Part shown: one piece after another, positions 6,956 through 14,997 of the stretch
Layout: the number at the start of each line of letters is the position of its first letter
Position numbering within the stretch: the stretch's first letter is position 1
Source: CAZXCK01 sp964639225
GTDB lineage: Bacteria; Chloroflexota; Anaerolineae; Aggregatilineales; Phototrophicaceae
Length of the DNA: 31,475 nt
Reading direction: 5' to 3'
Assembly (NCBI GenBank): GCA_964639225.1
Contig: CAZXCK010000036.1
Coordinates: 1 to 31,475 of the forward strand
Position numbers and translations under genes: made by a program
The notes under the pieces: model-generated
Told to the model about the DNA's origin: nothing
What the model saw: the letters and a program-made list of their open reading frames with translations, nothing else
Databases searched by the model: none

Positions 6956-7933
6956 GTGAGAGCTGCAACTGCCCGCGCCCATTCCAACATCGCTTTTATC
7001 AAATACTGGGGCAACCTGGATGACTCCCTGCGCCTGCCTGCTAACCCCTCGCTGAGCATGAATCTGGACGGACTCTATACTGAGACGACCGTCACCTGGG
7101 ACGAGGCGCAGGAGTCCGATACGCTGGTGCTTAACGGGCAGACCGCCCCGGATGCCGCCCGCCAACGTGTGGCGTATCACCTGGATGCGCTGCGCCAACG
7201 CCTGGACCTGTCCGGTTATGCGCGCGTCGAATCGATCAATAATTTCCCGATGGGTGCGGGCATCGCGTCGTCGGCGTCGGCGTTCGCGGCGCTGACGGTG
7301 GCGGCGGTGGTCGCTGCCGGTCTGGAACTACCTGAGCGCGATTTAACCACGCTGGCCCGGCTGGGGTCGGGGTCGGCGTCGCGGTCGGTACCCGATGGCT
7401 TCGTCATCTGGCATGCGGCCAATACACACGACGGCGCCTTCGCGCAGAGCATCGCCCCGGCAGATCACTGGAATCTGGTGGATGTGATCGCCATCGTCAG
7501 CGACCAGCACAAGGCAGTTGGCTCGACGCAGGGGCATCACTCCGCCACCACCAGTGACTTACAGGCGGCACGAGTCGAGGGGGCACCGGCGCGCGTCGTG
7601 GCCTGCCAGGAAGCCGTGCTCAACCGGGATTTCGCTGCGCTGGCGGCGGTGGTCGAGCACGACAGCAATCTGATGCACGCTGTTATGATGACCAGTCGCC
7701 CGCCGCTGTTCTACTGGCAACCGGCATCACTGGCGGTGATGGACCTTGTACGCCAGTGGCGCGCCGAGGGACTGCGCGTGTGCTATACGCTGGATGCCGG
7801 CCCGAATGTCCACTGTATCTGCGCTGCCGAAGACGCGCCGGTGATCGCCGGTCGGCTGGACGCCCTGGACGGCGTGCGGCAGGTGCTCGAGGCGGGGCCA
7901 GGTGCGGGCGCGCGCGTCATCCGGCGGGAATGA
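6956..7933 (+). CDS. Mevalonate (di)phosphate decarboxylase, probably phosphomevalonate decarboxylase
   Basis: This is a GHMP-family ATP-dependent decarboxylase. It either makes isopentenyl diphosphate from diphosphomevalonate or makes isopentenyl phosphate from phosphomevalonate. Seen in the sequence: IAFIKYWGN with K16, the ATP loop MGAGIASSASAFAALT at about 99-114, LGSGSASRSVPDGFVIW with R143, HKAVGSTQGHHSATTS, and YTLDAGPNVHC with catalytic aspartate D280. The family call is firm. The substrate is inferred: isopentenyl phosphate kinase is encoded next door and no phosphomevalonate kinase is seen, which favours the monophosphate enzyme described in Roseiflexus. It starts at GTG with GGAG ten bases upstream. 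It is divergent from the UbiA/mevalonate kinase/IPK operon, from which it is separated by about 165 bases. Confidence 0.88.
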   Translation: MRAATARAHSNIAFIKYWGNLDDSLRLPANPSLSMNLDGLYTETTVTWDEAQESDTLVLNGQTAPDAARQRVAYHLDALRQRLDLSGYARVESINNFPMGAGIASSASAFAALTVAAVVAAGLELPERDLTTLARLGSGSASRSVPDGFVIWHAANTHDGAFAQSIAPADHWNLVDVIAIVSDQHKAVGSTQGHHSATTSDLQAARVEGAPARVVACQEAVLNRDFAALAAVVEHDSNLMHAVMMTSRPPLFYWQPASLAVMDLVRQWRAEGLRVCYTLDAGPNVHCICAAEDAPVIAGRLDALDGVRQVLEAGPGAGARVIRRE

Positions 7934-7961
7934 GCACTTAGTAAACGCCGTTTAACACCAC

Positions 7962-7991
7962 TTGATAGACTTTCCGGGTAGTGTTTATAAT
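7962..7991 (+). promoter_or_regulatory. Strong sigma70-type promoter for the site-2 protease gene
   Basis: TTGATA (five of six) at 7962-7967 and a perfect TATAAT at 7986-7991 are separated by 18 bases. Transcription should begin near 7998, giving a leader of about 40 bases. A 13-base odd palindrome, TAAACGCCGTTTA at 7942-7954, lies just upstream of the -35 box and could be a regulator site. Confidence 0.7.
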
Positions 7992-8038
7992 GAATAAACC
8001 TGTTAAATCCCCTGGCTGGCGTATCGAGGCTGAGCTTA

Positions 8039-9574
8039 ATGTTAGATTTCCTGGTGGGCAATGATCTGTTATCGGCACTGATTGCCTTTGTGCTGGTTCT
8101 GATCCCGGCTGTTATTGTGCACGAACTGGGGCACTTTCTGGCGGCGCGGGCGATTGGTGTGTCGGTGCTGGAATTTGGCATCGGCTTCCCGCCGCGTGTA
8201 GCCAAGCTATTCACATGGCGTGAAACTGAATTTACGCTCAATCTGATTCCGCTGGGCGGTTTTGTGCGTCCATTGGGCGAGGATTTAGTCGGCCCGACCG
8301 CAGGCGCGGATAGTGATTCGTCTGATGAAGAATCCGACTCCAGCGCCGAAATGAGCCAGCGCAACCGTCAGAAGCAGCAGGATTATCTTTCTGAACGGGA
8401 CGAACTGGCACAACGCGGTTACACGGATGTCAAAGCCGTTCACGAGGCCAAACCGCTGCCACGTATCTTTTTCATGGCGGCGGGGGCGATTGCGAACTTT
8501 TTGTTCGCGTTTCTGGTGTTTGTACTGATTGGCCTTGTCGGACTGCCGGAAGTGGTGGGGGCGCGTGTGGGTATCGCCGAGGTGCAGCCCGGCACGCCGG
8601 TCGCCGAACTGGGCCTTCAGTCGGGTGACTTCATCGAACGGGTGGATGGCGCTTACTTCGACGACGACGATGCGCTGTTCGAGCGCCTGCGCCAGTCTAT
8701 CGGCCAGCCGGTGACGCTGCAGGTGCGGCGTGTCGCCAGCGAGCCGCACGAGATTCTGATGCTGGACGTCGTGCCAACGGCTGCCCTGCTCGACATGCTG
8801 GAAAGCACCGGGACCTATGTGTTCGTGATTGAGGTTGACGCCGAAAGTCCGGCAGGCGAAGCGGGGCTGCTGCCCGGTGATCTGATTGCCGCGATTAACG
8901 GCATCTCGCTGACTGACGCGGCGGACCCGACGACCGAACTGCAAATGCTCACCGAGCGTTTCGCCGGGCAGGATGTGCCGCTGGAAATTCTGCGCGATGG
9001 CGAGATGCTGACCGTCCGGCTGACGCCGCGTCTGGACCCGCCACCTGGCAGCGGTCGTATCGGCGTGACGATCCGTTCCGAGCAGGTGAACCCGGAGAGC
9101 GGGTTTATCTACGTAGAGACAGAACAGCGCGATTTTATTCCGCAGCCGCCACTGGTAGCGCTGGAATATGGCATAGACCGCACCATGACCATTCTGGGCA
9201 TGATCGTTGAGTTCCCGGCACGGTTGCTGGGTGGTGACACTGACCCGGTTGAGCGACGGGTCGTCAGTGTGGTGGGCGTCAGCCAGTTGGGCGGCGCCAT
9301 CCTGCAGGATTCGATCCAGGAAGAGCAGAGCGGTATTCTTTTCGAGTACATCGCGCTGATCAGCATTGCGCTGGGTTTCACCAATCTGCTGCCGATCCCG
9401 GCGCTGGATGGCGGACGGATTTTGTTTGTCGTGCTGGAGATGATTCGCGGCAAGCCGATCCCGCCGGAGCGCGAGGGTTACGTCCATATGATTGGGCTGA
9501 TTTTCCTGTTGACGGCGGCTGTGTTCTTCATCATCAACGACCTGGTGAACCCACTGACCGACATACTCCGATAG
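8039..9574 (+). CDS. rseP: RseP-like site-2 membrane metalloprotease with two PDZ domains
   Basis: This is an intramembrane zinc protease, a family that cuts membrane-bound anti-sigma factors or signal-peptide remnants. HELGH at 28-32 in the first membrane segment is the zinc and catalytic motif, and NLLPIPALDGG with D457 supplies the third ligand. Two PDZ domains lie at about 176-245 (VGIAEVQPGTPVAELGLQSGDF) and 258-340 (SPAGEAGLLPGDLIAAING). Between the first segment and the second (starting near 140) is an acidic, serine-rich insert at about 88-138, containing DSDSSDEESDSS and then a charged helix. At 511 residues it is longer than E. coli RseP mainly because of this insert. The HEAT-repeat gene starts 20 bases after the stop, so the two are probably cotranscribed. 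Confidence 0.92.
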   Translation: MLDFLVGNDLLSALIAFVLVLIPAVIVHELGHFLAARAIGVSVLEFGIGFPPRVAKLFTWRETEFTLNLIPLGGFVRPLGEDLVGPTAGADSDSSDEESDSSAEMSQRNRQKQQDYLSERDELAQRGYTDVKAVHEAKPLPRIFFMAAGAIANFLFAFLVFVLIGLVGLPEVVGARVGIAEVQPGTPVAELGLQSGDFIERVDGAYFDDDDALFERLRQSIGQPVTLQVRRVASEPHEILMLDVVPTAALLDMLESTGTYVFVIEVDAESPAGEAGLLPGDLIAAINGISLTDAADPTTELQMLTERFAGQDVPLEILRDGEMLTVRLTPRLDPPPGSGRIGVTIRSEQVNPESGFIYVETEQRDFIPQPPLVALEYGIDRTMTILGMIVEFPARLLGGDTDPVERRVVSVVGVSQLGGAILQDSIQEEQSGILFEYIALISIALGFTNLLPIPALDGGRILFVVLEMIRGKPIPPEREGYVHMIGLIFLLTAAVFFIINDLVNPLTDILR

Positions 9575-9594
9575 TTACAGATGAGGAGTGAACG

Positions 9595-10590
9595 ATGCTA
9601 GATGATTTCAATCTGGACGATTACGACGAGGAAATCCGGCAGCGCCCGGAACTTGCGGAGACCTTGGCGGCGCTGACCGTGTCAGATAGCAGCATTGGAC
9701 GGCCACCCACTACTGTGTTCTATGGCCTGTCCAGTCTGACCAGCGATGAAGCCGCCGAGGTGGCGCCGGTCTGGGCCAGCCTGAGCGCGGCCCATCGGCG
9801 GCGGGTGATGCGCGGCCTGGTGGAAACCGGCGAGGCCGACATCGAGATGGATTACCGTTCCATTGGGCTGCTGGCGCTCGACGATCCCGATCCGGTGGTG
9901 CGCGAGACGGCCATCGAGGTATTGTGGGAGGACGAGTCACTGGAACTGATGTCGCGGCTGGTGACGCTGGCGCGTCATGACGAAGTGCGCGAAGTGCGCG
10001 CAGCGGCGGTTTCGGCGTTGGGACGTTTCATTCTGGCCGGGGAGTTGGAGGACATCGAGCAGAAGCTGACGCTGCCCGCCCAGGAAGCGGCGCTTCATCT
10101 GCTGACGTCGCCTGAAGAGGATGTAATCGTCGTGCGGCGCGCGCTGGAAGCGATCTCCAACTGCGGCCACGCGATTGTGCCGCAGGCGATTGAGCAGGCT
10201 TATCGCAACGCCGACCGTCTCATGCGCGTGAGCGCGGTGTTCGCGATGGGGCGCTCTTGCGACAGCCGCTGGGCCGATATTGTGCTGGAAGAGATCGAGA
10301 GTCCCGACCCGGAAATGCGCTACGAAGCCGCCCGTGCCGCTGGTCAGCTTGAGTTGAAGGCAGCAGTACCTAAGCTGGCGCAGCTCGTGCTGGACGATGA
10401 CCGCGAGGTGCTGCTGGCCGCTGTGGGCGCCCTGGGCGAAATCGGCGGTAAAAAGGCGATGCGGGTGCTGGAACATCTGCTGGAACGTGCCGAGGAGCTG
10501 GAGGACGAGGATTTGATCCTGGCGGTAGAGGACGCTATCGGCAACGCGGCGCTGATGAGCGGCGATCTGGGAGGGTGGGTTGATCTCTAG
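9595..10590 (+). CDS. HEAT-repeat protein
   Basis: This is a soluble, acidic protein of 331 residues built almost entirely of HEAT/PBS-lyase-like helical repeats. Examples are DPVVRETAIEVLWE, VREVRAAAVSALGRF, DRLMRVSAVFAMGR, PEMRYEAARAAGQL and REVLLAAVGALGEIG. No signal peptide, membrane segment or catalytic motif is visible. Such proteins usually act as scaffolds or binding partners, and no specific partner can be named. GAGGAG lies at normal spacing before the ATG. The 20-base gap to the protease gene and the terminator after it make a two-gene transcript likely, so it may work with the site-2 protease on the cytoplasmic side (inference). Confidence 0.85.
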   Translation: MLDDFNLDDYDEEIRQRPELAETLAALTVSDSSIGRPPTTVFYGLSSLTSDEAAEVAPVWASLSAAHRRRVMRGLVETGEADIEMDYRSIGLLALDDPDPVVRETAIEVLWEDESLELMSRLVTLARHDEVREVRAAAVSALGRFILAGELEDIEQKLTLPAQEAALHLLTSPEEDVIVVRRALEAISNCGHAIVPQAIEQAYRNADRLMRVSAVFAMGRSCDSRWADIVLEEIESPDPEMRYEAARAAGQLELKAAVPKLAQLVLDDDREVLLAAVGALGEIGGKKAMRVLEHLLERAEELEDEDLILAVEDAIGNAALMSGDLGGWVDL

Positions 10591-10631
10591 CGCGGTGCAA
10601 TCTGGCGCAATGTGGTGTATCGATAATAAGA

Positions 10632-10665
10632 ACGCAGGACTGCGCGTGCAGGGCCTGCGTTTTTT
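10632..10665 (+). terminator. Rho-independent terminator after the HEAT-repeat gene
   Basis: ACGCAGG at 10632-10638 pairs with CCTGCGT at 10654-10660. An inner CTGC/GCAG pair extends the stem around a GCGT loop, and six T residues follow. It ends the protease/HEAT transcript and lies between convergent genes, so it may also slow polymerase arriving on the minus strand. Confidence 0.85.
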
Positions 10666-10687
10666 CTTGACGGACGGTAGCGCTGGT

Positions 10688-11008
10688 TTAGGTGGTGAAC
10701 ATCGTCTGCATTTTCATCGCCAGGCTCATGTCGCCGCTGATCTTGATCTTGCCGCTCATGAAGGCCTGCATGGGGTTGAGCTGGCCGGTCGCGACATTGT
10801 AGTAATCTTCGGTGCTGGCTTTGAGCGTCATCTTAGGATTGTCGGCTTCGCCTTCGTGCGCTGCGATGGTGCCGTCGTTGATATCCAGCCAGAACTGACC
10901 GCCACCGTCACCACTCAGGTCGAACTGAATGACCGCATTCACACCGGCGGCTTTTTCCGGCTTGAAACCTTCGACCATCATCTGTGAAATCTCAGCAGAA
11001 GTCGGCAT
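10688..11008 (-). CDS. SCP2 sterol-binding-domain protein
   Basis: This is a single-domain protein of 106 residues of the SCP2 (sterol carrier protein 2) fold, a small hydrophobic-ligand carrier. IQFDLSGDGGGQFWLDINDG, a TLKASTEDYYNVATGQLNPMQAFMSGKIKISGDM-like segment at about 61-94, and the C-terminal MKMQTMFT give the family pattern. I placed the start at the ATG at 11008, where AGGAGA lies eight bases upstream. A longer open frame to 11329 has no homology-like content. The gene stands alone, convergent with the HEAT-repeat gene and divergent from the beta-propeller gene. The ligand is unknown; bacterial members probably bind lipids or acyl chains rather than sterols. Confidence 0.88.
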   Translation of the reverse strand: MPTSAEISQMMVEGFKPEKAAGVNAVIQFDLSGDGGGQFWLDINDGTIAAHEGEADNPKMTLKASTEDYYNVATGQLNPMQAFMSGKIKISGDMSLAMKMQTMFTT

Positions 11009-11051
11009 TTTTGCTCTCCTGGTTTTATAATTAATCTGCAAGACAGTGTAT

Positions 11052-11081
11052 AGTATACCGGTAAATGAGCCGGTCGCCCAA
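11052..11081 (-). promoter_or_regulatory. Candidate promoter of the SCP2 gene
   Basis: On the minus strand TATACT (forward 11052-11057, five of six) lies 18 bases downstream of TTGGGC (forward 11076-11081, a weak -35). The leader would be about 40 bases. The -10 region is part of the small odd palindrome GTATAGTATAC. Confidence 0.35.
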
Positions 11082-11141
11082 AAGTGCCATACGGGTAGAA
11101 AGGGGGCTGGCGTCCGTCCACAAGACGACACGCCCGCAAAT

Positions 11142-12434
11142 ATGAACAGACCGCTGACCTGGATTGTAATTGTACTGCTGCTGCTTGCTGTTGATTTTGG
11201 CCGGGCCGGTGCCGACGATGAAAGTCTGCTGAATATCCCCGGCAGGATTGCGTATATCGGCACCGATTTCAACGTGTACAGTATTGATCTGCGGGCCGGG
11301 CATACCTTCCAGCTTACCGACGATGCCACGCCGGTCCGTCGCTATCAGTGGCCGACGTGGGCCGATAACGACAAGCTGGCCTATTTCTGCTGTGATCCGT
11401 TGCATTCGGCGCGGTTGTCGGCGGAAGTATACATTTCGCCGGATGGAGAGACTTCAGGCGAAGAAGTATACCGCAGCGCCAACCAGATATTCACCTATGC
11501 CGCCTGGTCGCCGCAGGACTGCACACAGGAAGCCGGCTGCCGTGATCTGGCGGTGTTGCTCAGTGAGCTGGGGGTGTCCACCTTCTCAGTGGAATTGATT
11601 CGCAGCCTGGCCAATGAGACCGAAAACCGGACTGTGGGGCAGGGCGCGCCGTTCTATTACAGTTGGAGTCCGGATGGCAACCGTATGTTATGGCATCGGG
11701 ATAATGATCGCCTGGACATGTATTCTGTTGCCGGTGATGAGCTGGACCCGATCGCTGAGACGCCGGGACGCTTCCCAACACCAGCCTGGTCGCCGGTCGA
11801 TGACCGGCTGCTGCTGGCGCTTGCCGATGAGGACGGGCTGACCGATCTGGCGGTGTATGCCAACGGTGAGGCGCGCGTGTTGGTCCCTGATCTGGCGGGA
11901 GTCGTATCGTTTACGTGGTCTCCGGATGGTAACTATGTGGCCTATCGCCTGTTCCGTGACAGCCGTGTGGGGCCGCTGTTCGTCGTGGATGCTGTTACCG
12001 GTGAAGAGATTATGCGCACGCTGGACGAAAGTGTGATCGCCTTCTTCTGGTCGCCAGACAGCAGCAAAATCGCGTATCTGTCGCTGGCGACGCCGCGCGG
12101 ATCGTTCAATGTGAGCAGCCAACTGGAATTCCCGGTCCGGCTGCCAGCGCAGGAAGTCCAGGGGCTGGCGTGGTCAATTGTGGATATGGAACATGGCGGT
12201 CAGGTGCGCACGTATGGTACTTTCCTGCCGACCACCGAACTGGCCTATCTGTTGAATTTCTTCGACCAGTTCGCCCAGAGCCACAGCATCTGGTCGCCAG
12301 ACAGCGCGCATATCGTCTACAGCCAGACGAATGCCGACCAGCAGCAGGTTATCAGCGTCCTTGACATGACCCGCCCGGATACGGTACCGTTCAACATTGC
12401 GGAAGGTATCATCGGTATCTGGAGCTATCGTTGA
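11142..12434 (+). CDS. Exported beta-propeller (TolB/WD40-like) protein
   Basis: This is an exported protein of about 430 residues. The N-terminus MNRPLTWIVIVLLLLAVDFG is a signal peptide or membrane anchor. The rest consists of beta-propeller blades of the WSPDG type: RYQWPTWADNDKLAYF, YYSWSPDGNRMLW, PAWSPVDDRLLLAL, FTWSPDGNYVAYRLF, FFWSPDSSKIAYLS and IWSPDSAHIVYSQ. No enzymatic residues are recognisable. I used the ATG at 11142 because the signal peptide starts there; the frame stays open further upstream to 11046. No clear Shine-Dalgarno sequence precedes it. Its stop overlaps the TTG start of the LysM/M23 gene by four bases, so translation is coupled. It may act as a binding platform for the cell-wall enzyme encoded next (inference). 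Confidence 0.78.
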   Translation: MNRPLTWIVIVLLLLAVDFGRAGADDESLLNIPGRIAYIGTDFNVYSIDLRAGHTFQLTDDATPVRRYQWPTWADNDKLAYFCCDPLHSARLSAEVYISPDGETSGEEVYRSANQIFTYAAWSPQDCTQEAGCRDLAVLLSELGVSTFSVELIRSLANETENRTVGQGAPFYYSWSPDGNRMLWHRDNDRLDMYSVAGDELDPIAETPGRFPTPAWSPVDDRLLLALADEDGLTDLAVYANGEARVLVPDLAGVVSFTWSPDGNYVAYRLFRDSRVGPLFVVDAVTGEEIMRTLDESVIAFFWSPDSSKIAYLSLATPRGSFNVSSQLEFPVRLPAQEVQGLAWSIVDMEHGGQVRTYGTFLPTTELAYLLNFFDQFAQSHSIWSPDSAHIVYSQTNADQQQVISVLDMTRPDTVPFNIAEGIIGIWSYR

Positions 12435-14074
12435 GTAAATCCCTGCGCGTGCTGTTGCGCGTCGTTATGCTGGGGTTTGGTCTGCTGGTGATAATGGCCG
12501 GCTGCACCAGCGACAGCGAACCGAGGATTGTGTATATCACGGCGACTCCGGCTATGACGGACCCGGTGCCGGCGGTGGACAATACACCCCCGCCAGCGGC
12601 GACCGAACTGCCGACTGCCGTGCCTGAAGTGCAGGTGGACCTGTCGCCGGTGGCTGATCTGCCACTGAGGCAGCCCACGCCGGACCCGCCGCGTCCGGTG
12701 GCTCCGGCGGACGTACCGGATTCGCACATTGTCCAGGCAGGGGACACGCTTTTTGGGATCGCGCAGGCTTACGGTGTCAGCCTGGACTCGGTGCTGGCCA
12801 GCAACGAACTGATCGACCCCAACGTGCTGTCGGTGGGTCAGGTAATTAATCTGCCGCCAGTCCCCACCGAGCAAACGCCCGACTTCAAGATCATACCGGA
12901 TGGGCGGCTGGTACGCGGTCCTGGCAGCGCTGCATTCGACGTGCGCGCTTTTATTGCCGATCAGCCGGGTTTTATCGGCAGCGTGCTGGACAATGTGGCG
13001 ACCGCGCAAGCAGACGGCAGCCGCCCCGAAGCCGTGCTGACCGCCGCTGAAGTCGTGGAACGCGTGGGGCTGGAATACAGCGTCGATCCACGCCTGCTGC
13101 TGGCGCTGCTCGAATATCGCGCGGGCTGGCTGAGCAATCCGGAGCCGCCCGAAGCACTGCAGACGCACCCGCTCATCGCCGAGGACGCCTCGCCAGGCGT
13201 GGACCGCAGCGGCCTGTATCGCCAGTTGACATGGATGGCCAATCAACTGAATTTTGGCTATTACGGCTGGAAGTATCGCGGCTGGACCACGCTCGAATTC
13301 TCTGGCACGGAGCGTTTCCTGTATGCGCCCGGTCTGAACGGCGGCACGGTGGCGCTTCAGTACTTCCTGAGCCTGAACACGCCGTACAGCGCGTGGCTCA
13401 GTCAGGTTGGTGAAACGGGTTTCATCCGCACCTATTTCGCCTACTTCGGCGATCCGTTCGCTGGTGTGACCGACCCTATCGTACCGCCCAGCCTGAACCA
13501 GCCGGAGATGGCGCTGCCGTTTAACCAGGGCGAGACCTGGTTCTTCACCGGCGGTGCCCATGGTGGCTGGGGCAGCGGCAGCGCATGGGCTGCGCTGGAC
13601 TTCGCACCGCCAGACGAGCCGCAGCAAGGTGTGTTCTGCTATACTTCCGATTACTGGGTGACGGCGGTCGCGCCGGGGGTGATTGCCCGCAGTGGCGACG
13701 GCTCTGTCGTGTTGGACCTGGACGGCGACGGTGATGAGTCAACCGGCTGGACGGTGTTGTATCTACATCTGGCGGACGATGACCGCATCGTGGCGGGTAC
13801 AGCCGTACAGGCCGGCGACCGCATTGGACGGGCGAGTTGTGCCGGTGGTTTTTCATCGGCGACTCACCTGCACATCGCCCGCCGCTATAATGGTGAGTGG
13901 CTGCCATCTGATTGTTTCGTTTGCGCGCCAGACGGCCCACCCGCCTTCAACCTGGGCGGCTGGATCACACGCGGCATTCGCAACCAGGAATACCAGGGTT
14001 ATCTGGAGCGTGATGGCGAGCAGCGTCGCGCCACACAGGGGCGTTTTTCGCCAGAGAACCGCATCGCCTGGTAG
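12431..14074 (+). CDS. LysM/M23 peptidoglycan hydrolase lipoprotein
   Basis: This is a predicted envelope lipoprotein that cuts peptidoglycan. It has a lipobox IMAGC with C25, then a proline/threonine-rich linker. A LysM domain at about 98-142 (HIVQAGDTLFGIAQAYGV, LSVGQVINLP) should bind the glycan. A helical domain at about 170-345 contains LLLALLEYRAGW, reminiscent of lysozyme-like transglycosylases with E228 in the catalytic position. An M23 peptidase domain at about 365-500 has H377, D390, H446 and HLH at 479-481. DLDGDGDES at 429-437 inside the M23 domain looks like a calcium-binding loop. It starts at TTG, overlapping the previous stop, with GGAG six bases upstream. The lysozyme-like call is inference. 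The M23 and LysM calls are firm. Confidence 0.88.
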   Translation: MSKSLRVLLRVVMLGFGLLVIMAGCTSDSEPRIVYITATPAMTDPVPAVDNTPPPAATELPTAVPEVQVDLSPVADLPLRQPTPDPPRPVAPADVPDSHIVQAGDTLFGIAQAYGVSLDSVLASNELIDPNVLSVGQVINLPPVPTEQTPDFKIIPDGRLVRGPGSAAFDVRAFIADQPGFIGSVLDNVATAQADGSRPEAVLTAAEVVERVGLEYSVDPRLLLALLEYRAGWLSNPEPPEALQTHPLIAEDASPGVDRSGLYRQLTWMANQLNFGYYGWKYRGWTTLEFSGTERFLYAPGLNGGTVALQYFLSLNTPYSAWLSQVGETGFIRTYFAYFGDPFAGVTDPIVPPSLNQPEMALPFNQGETWFFTGGAHGGWGSGSAWAALDFAPPDEPQQGVFCYTSDYWVTAVAPGVIARSGDGSVVLDLDGDGDESTGWTVLYLHLADDDRIVAGTAVQAGDRIGRASCAGGFSSATHLHIARRYNGEWLPSDCFVCAPDGPPAFNLGGWITRGIRNQEYQGYLERDGEQRRATQGRFSPENRIAW

Positions 14075-14106
14075 GAAGTCCACAACAGTTGTATGAGGAA
14101 TCCCCG

Positions 14107-14922
14107 ATGATGTATCGCCATATGTACAGAGCTGTGATGGTTGTCGTATTGGTTTTCGCGTTGAGTGGGGCAGCGGTTTACGTGACCGATGGCGCGTCGC
14201 TGAGCCAGGCGCCGACGCCGACACCGGCGCGGGTCATTATTCCCACCAGCGCGCCTTTGCCCACCGCTGGCGAACCGCCCACGCCGACCGCCACCTTTAC
14301 GCCAGAACCGGAAGGGCCGGTTCAACTGGAGGCGCGGCAGGAAGCGGGACCGGTCAACGTGCGTGCCCAGGCGGACCCAAACTCCGACCGGCTGGGGTCG
14401 ATCCAGTATGGTGAGCAGTATGTGGTGCTGGGGCGTTATTTCCGCTGGCTGCAAATTCGCTTTGAGCCATCGCCAAGTCGAGTGGCATATGTTTTTGAGG
14501 AACTGGTGGACATTATCGGCGATGAGTCGCAGATACCCGACCTGACACAGGAAGAACTGCCTACCGAAGACCTGTCTTTGCTGGAGCCGACGTTGACCTG
14601 GGAGGCGCTTCAACTCACACCAGGCGCGGAGGAAACCCTGCGCGCACAGAACGAGCGCGAAATCACAGCACCGGGCGTGGACAGTGAAGGGGGCGTTCCG
14701 GCAGAGGATGGTGACGAATTCGGTGTGATGCCTACGTTTACCTATCCGCCTAACGTCGTCGCCCAGGCACCGACCGAGATGCCGGTGATGGACGTGACCT
14801 CGACGCCCGACCCGGCTCGTCTGAACATCAATGTATCGGACGGTGTATCGCCAATTCTGCCCATTGTACTGTTGGGGGCGTTGGGTGTCATTGGCATCCT
14901 GCTGAGCCTTTTGCGCCGCTGA
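14107..14922 (+). CDS. Membrane-anchored SH3b-domain protein
   Basis: The protein has about 271 residues with a membrane segment at each end: MVVVLVFALSGAAVYV near the N-terminus, and ILPIVLLGALGVIGILLSLL followed by RR at the C-terminus. After a Thr/Pro-rich linker typical of Chloroflexota exported proteins, residues about 75-130 form a bacterial SH3 domain (VNVRAQADPNSDRLGSIQYG, VVLGRYFRWLQIRF, VAYVFEELVDIIG). These domains commonly bind peptidoglycan peptides. The remaining central part is acidic and low in complexity. I chose the ATG at 14107 because GAGGAA precedes it by six bases; a TTG at 14089 lies in frame. It follows the LysM/M23 gene by 32 bases and is probably its cotranscribed partner. 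Confidence 0.8.
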   Translation: MMYRHMYRAVMVVVLVFALSGAAVYVTDGASLSQAPTPTPARVIIPTSAPLPTAGEPPTPTATFTPEPEGPVQLEARQEAGPVNVRAQADPNSDRLGSIQYGEQYVVLGRYFRWLQIRFEPSPSRVAYVFEELVDIIGDESQIPDLTQEELPTEDLSLLEPTLTWEALQLTPGAEETLRAQNEREITAPGVDSEGGVPAEDGDEFGVMPTFTYPPNVVAQAPTEMPVMDVTSTPDPARLNINVSDGVSPILPIVLLGALGVIGILLSLLRR

Positions 14923-14930
14923 CATGGCAC

Positions 14931-14967
14931 AAAAACAGACAGCCCGTGCAGATGATCGGGCTGTCTG
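14931..14967 (-). terminator. Rho-independent terminator after the A-type Fe-S carrier gene
   Basis: CAGACAGCCCG at 14936-14946 pairs perfectly with CGGGCTGTCTG at 14957-14967 around a 10-base loop. On the minus strand the stem is followed by five T residues, so it terminates the Fe-S carrier transcript 31 bases after its stop. The same stem lies 13 bases after the SH3b gene on the plus strand, where the T tract is poor, and may act on both sides. Confidence 0.85.
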
Positions 14968-14997
14968 GCTTTAGCGTGATGGGGGTATTCGGGCTTT

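Noticed and set aside
7360..7390. GGTCGG-like repeat tract in the decarboxylase gene
   Set aside because: It encodes the conserved LGSGSASRSV motif using similar Gly/Ser codons, so it needs no other explanation.
8285..9487. Minus-strand open frame of 400 codons opposite the site-2 protease gene
   Set aside because: Same shadow pattern; the plus strand has HELGH, two PDZ domains and the LDG motif.
9980..9999. Tandem CGAAGTGCG repeat in the HEAT gene
   Set aside because: Only two copies, in frame inside a helical repeat protein rich in E-V-R codons; it looks like ordinary coding sequence.
11046..11141. Upstream extension of the exported propeller gene to an ATG at 11046
   Set aside because: The extra 32 residues would hide the signal peptide that begins at 11142, and they overlap the promoter region of the divergent SCP2 gene.
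12425..13627. Long minus-strand open frame of 400 codons opposite the LysM/M23 gene
   Set aside because: It is a shadow of GC-rich codons in the real gene: no domain, arginine/histidine/glutamine-rich composition, and the plus strand has clear LysM and M23 motifs.
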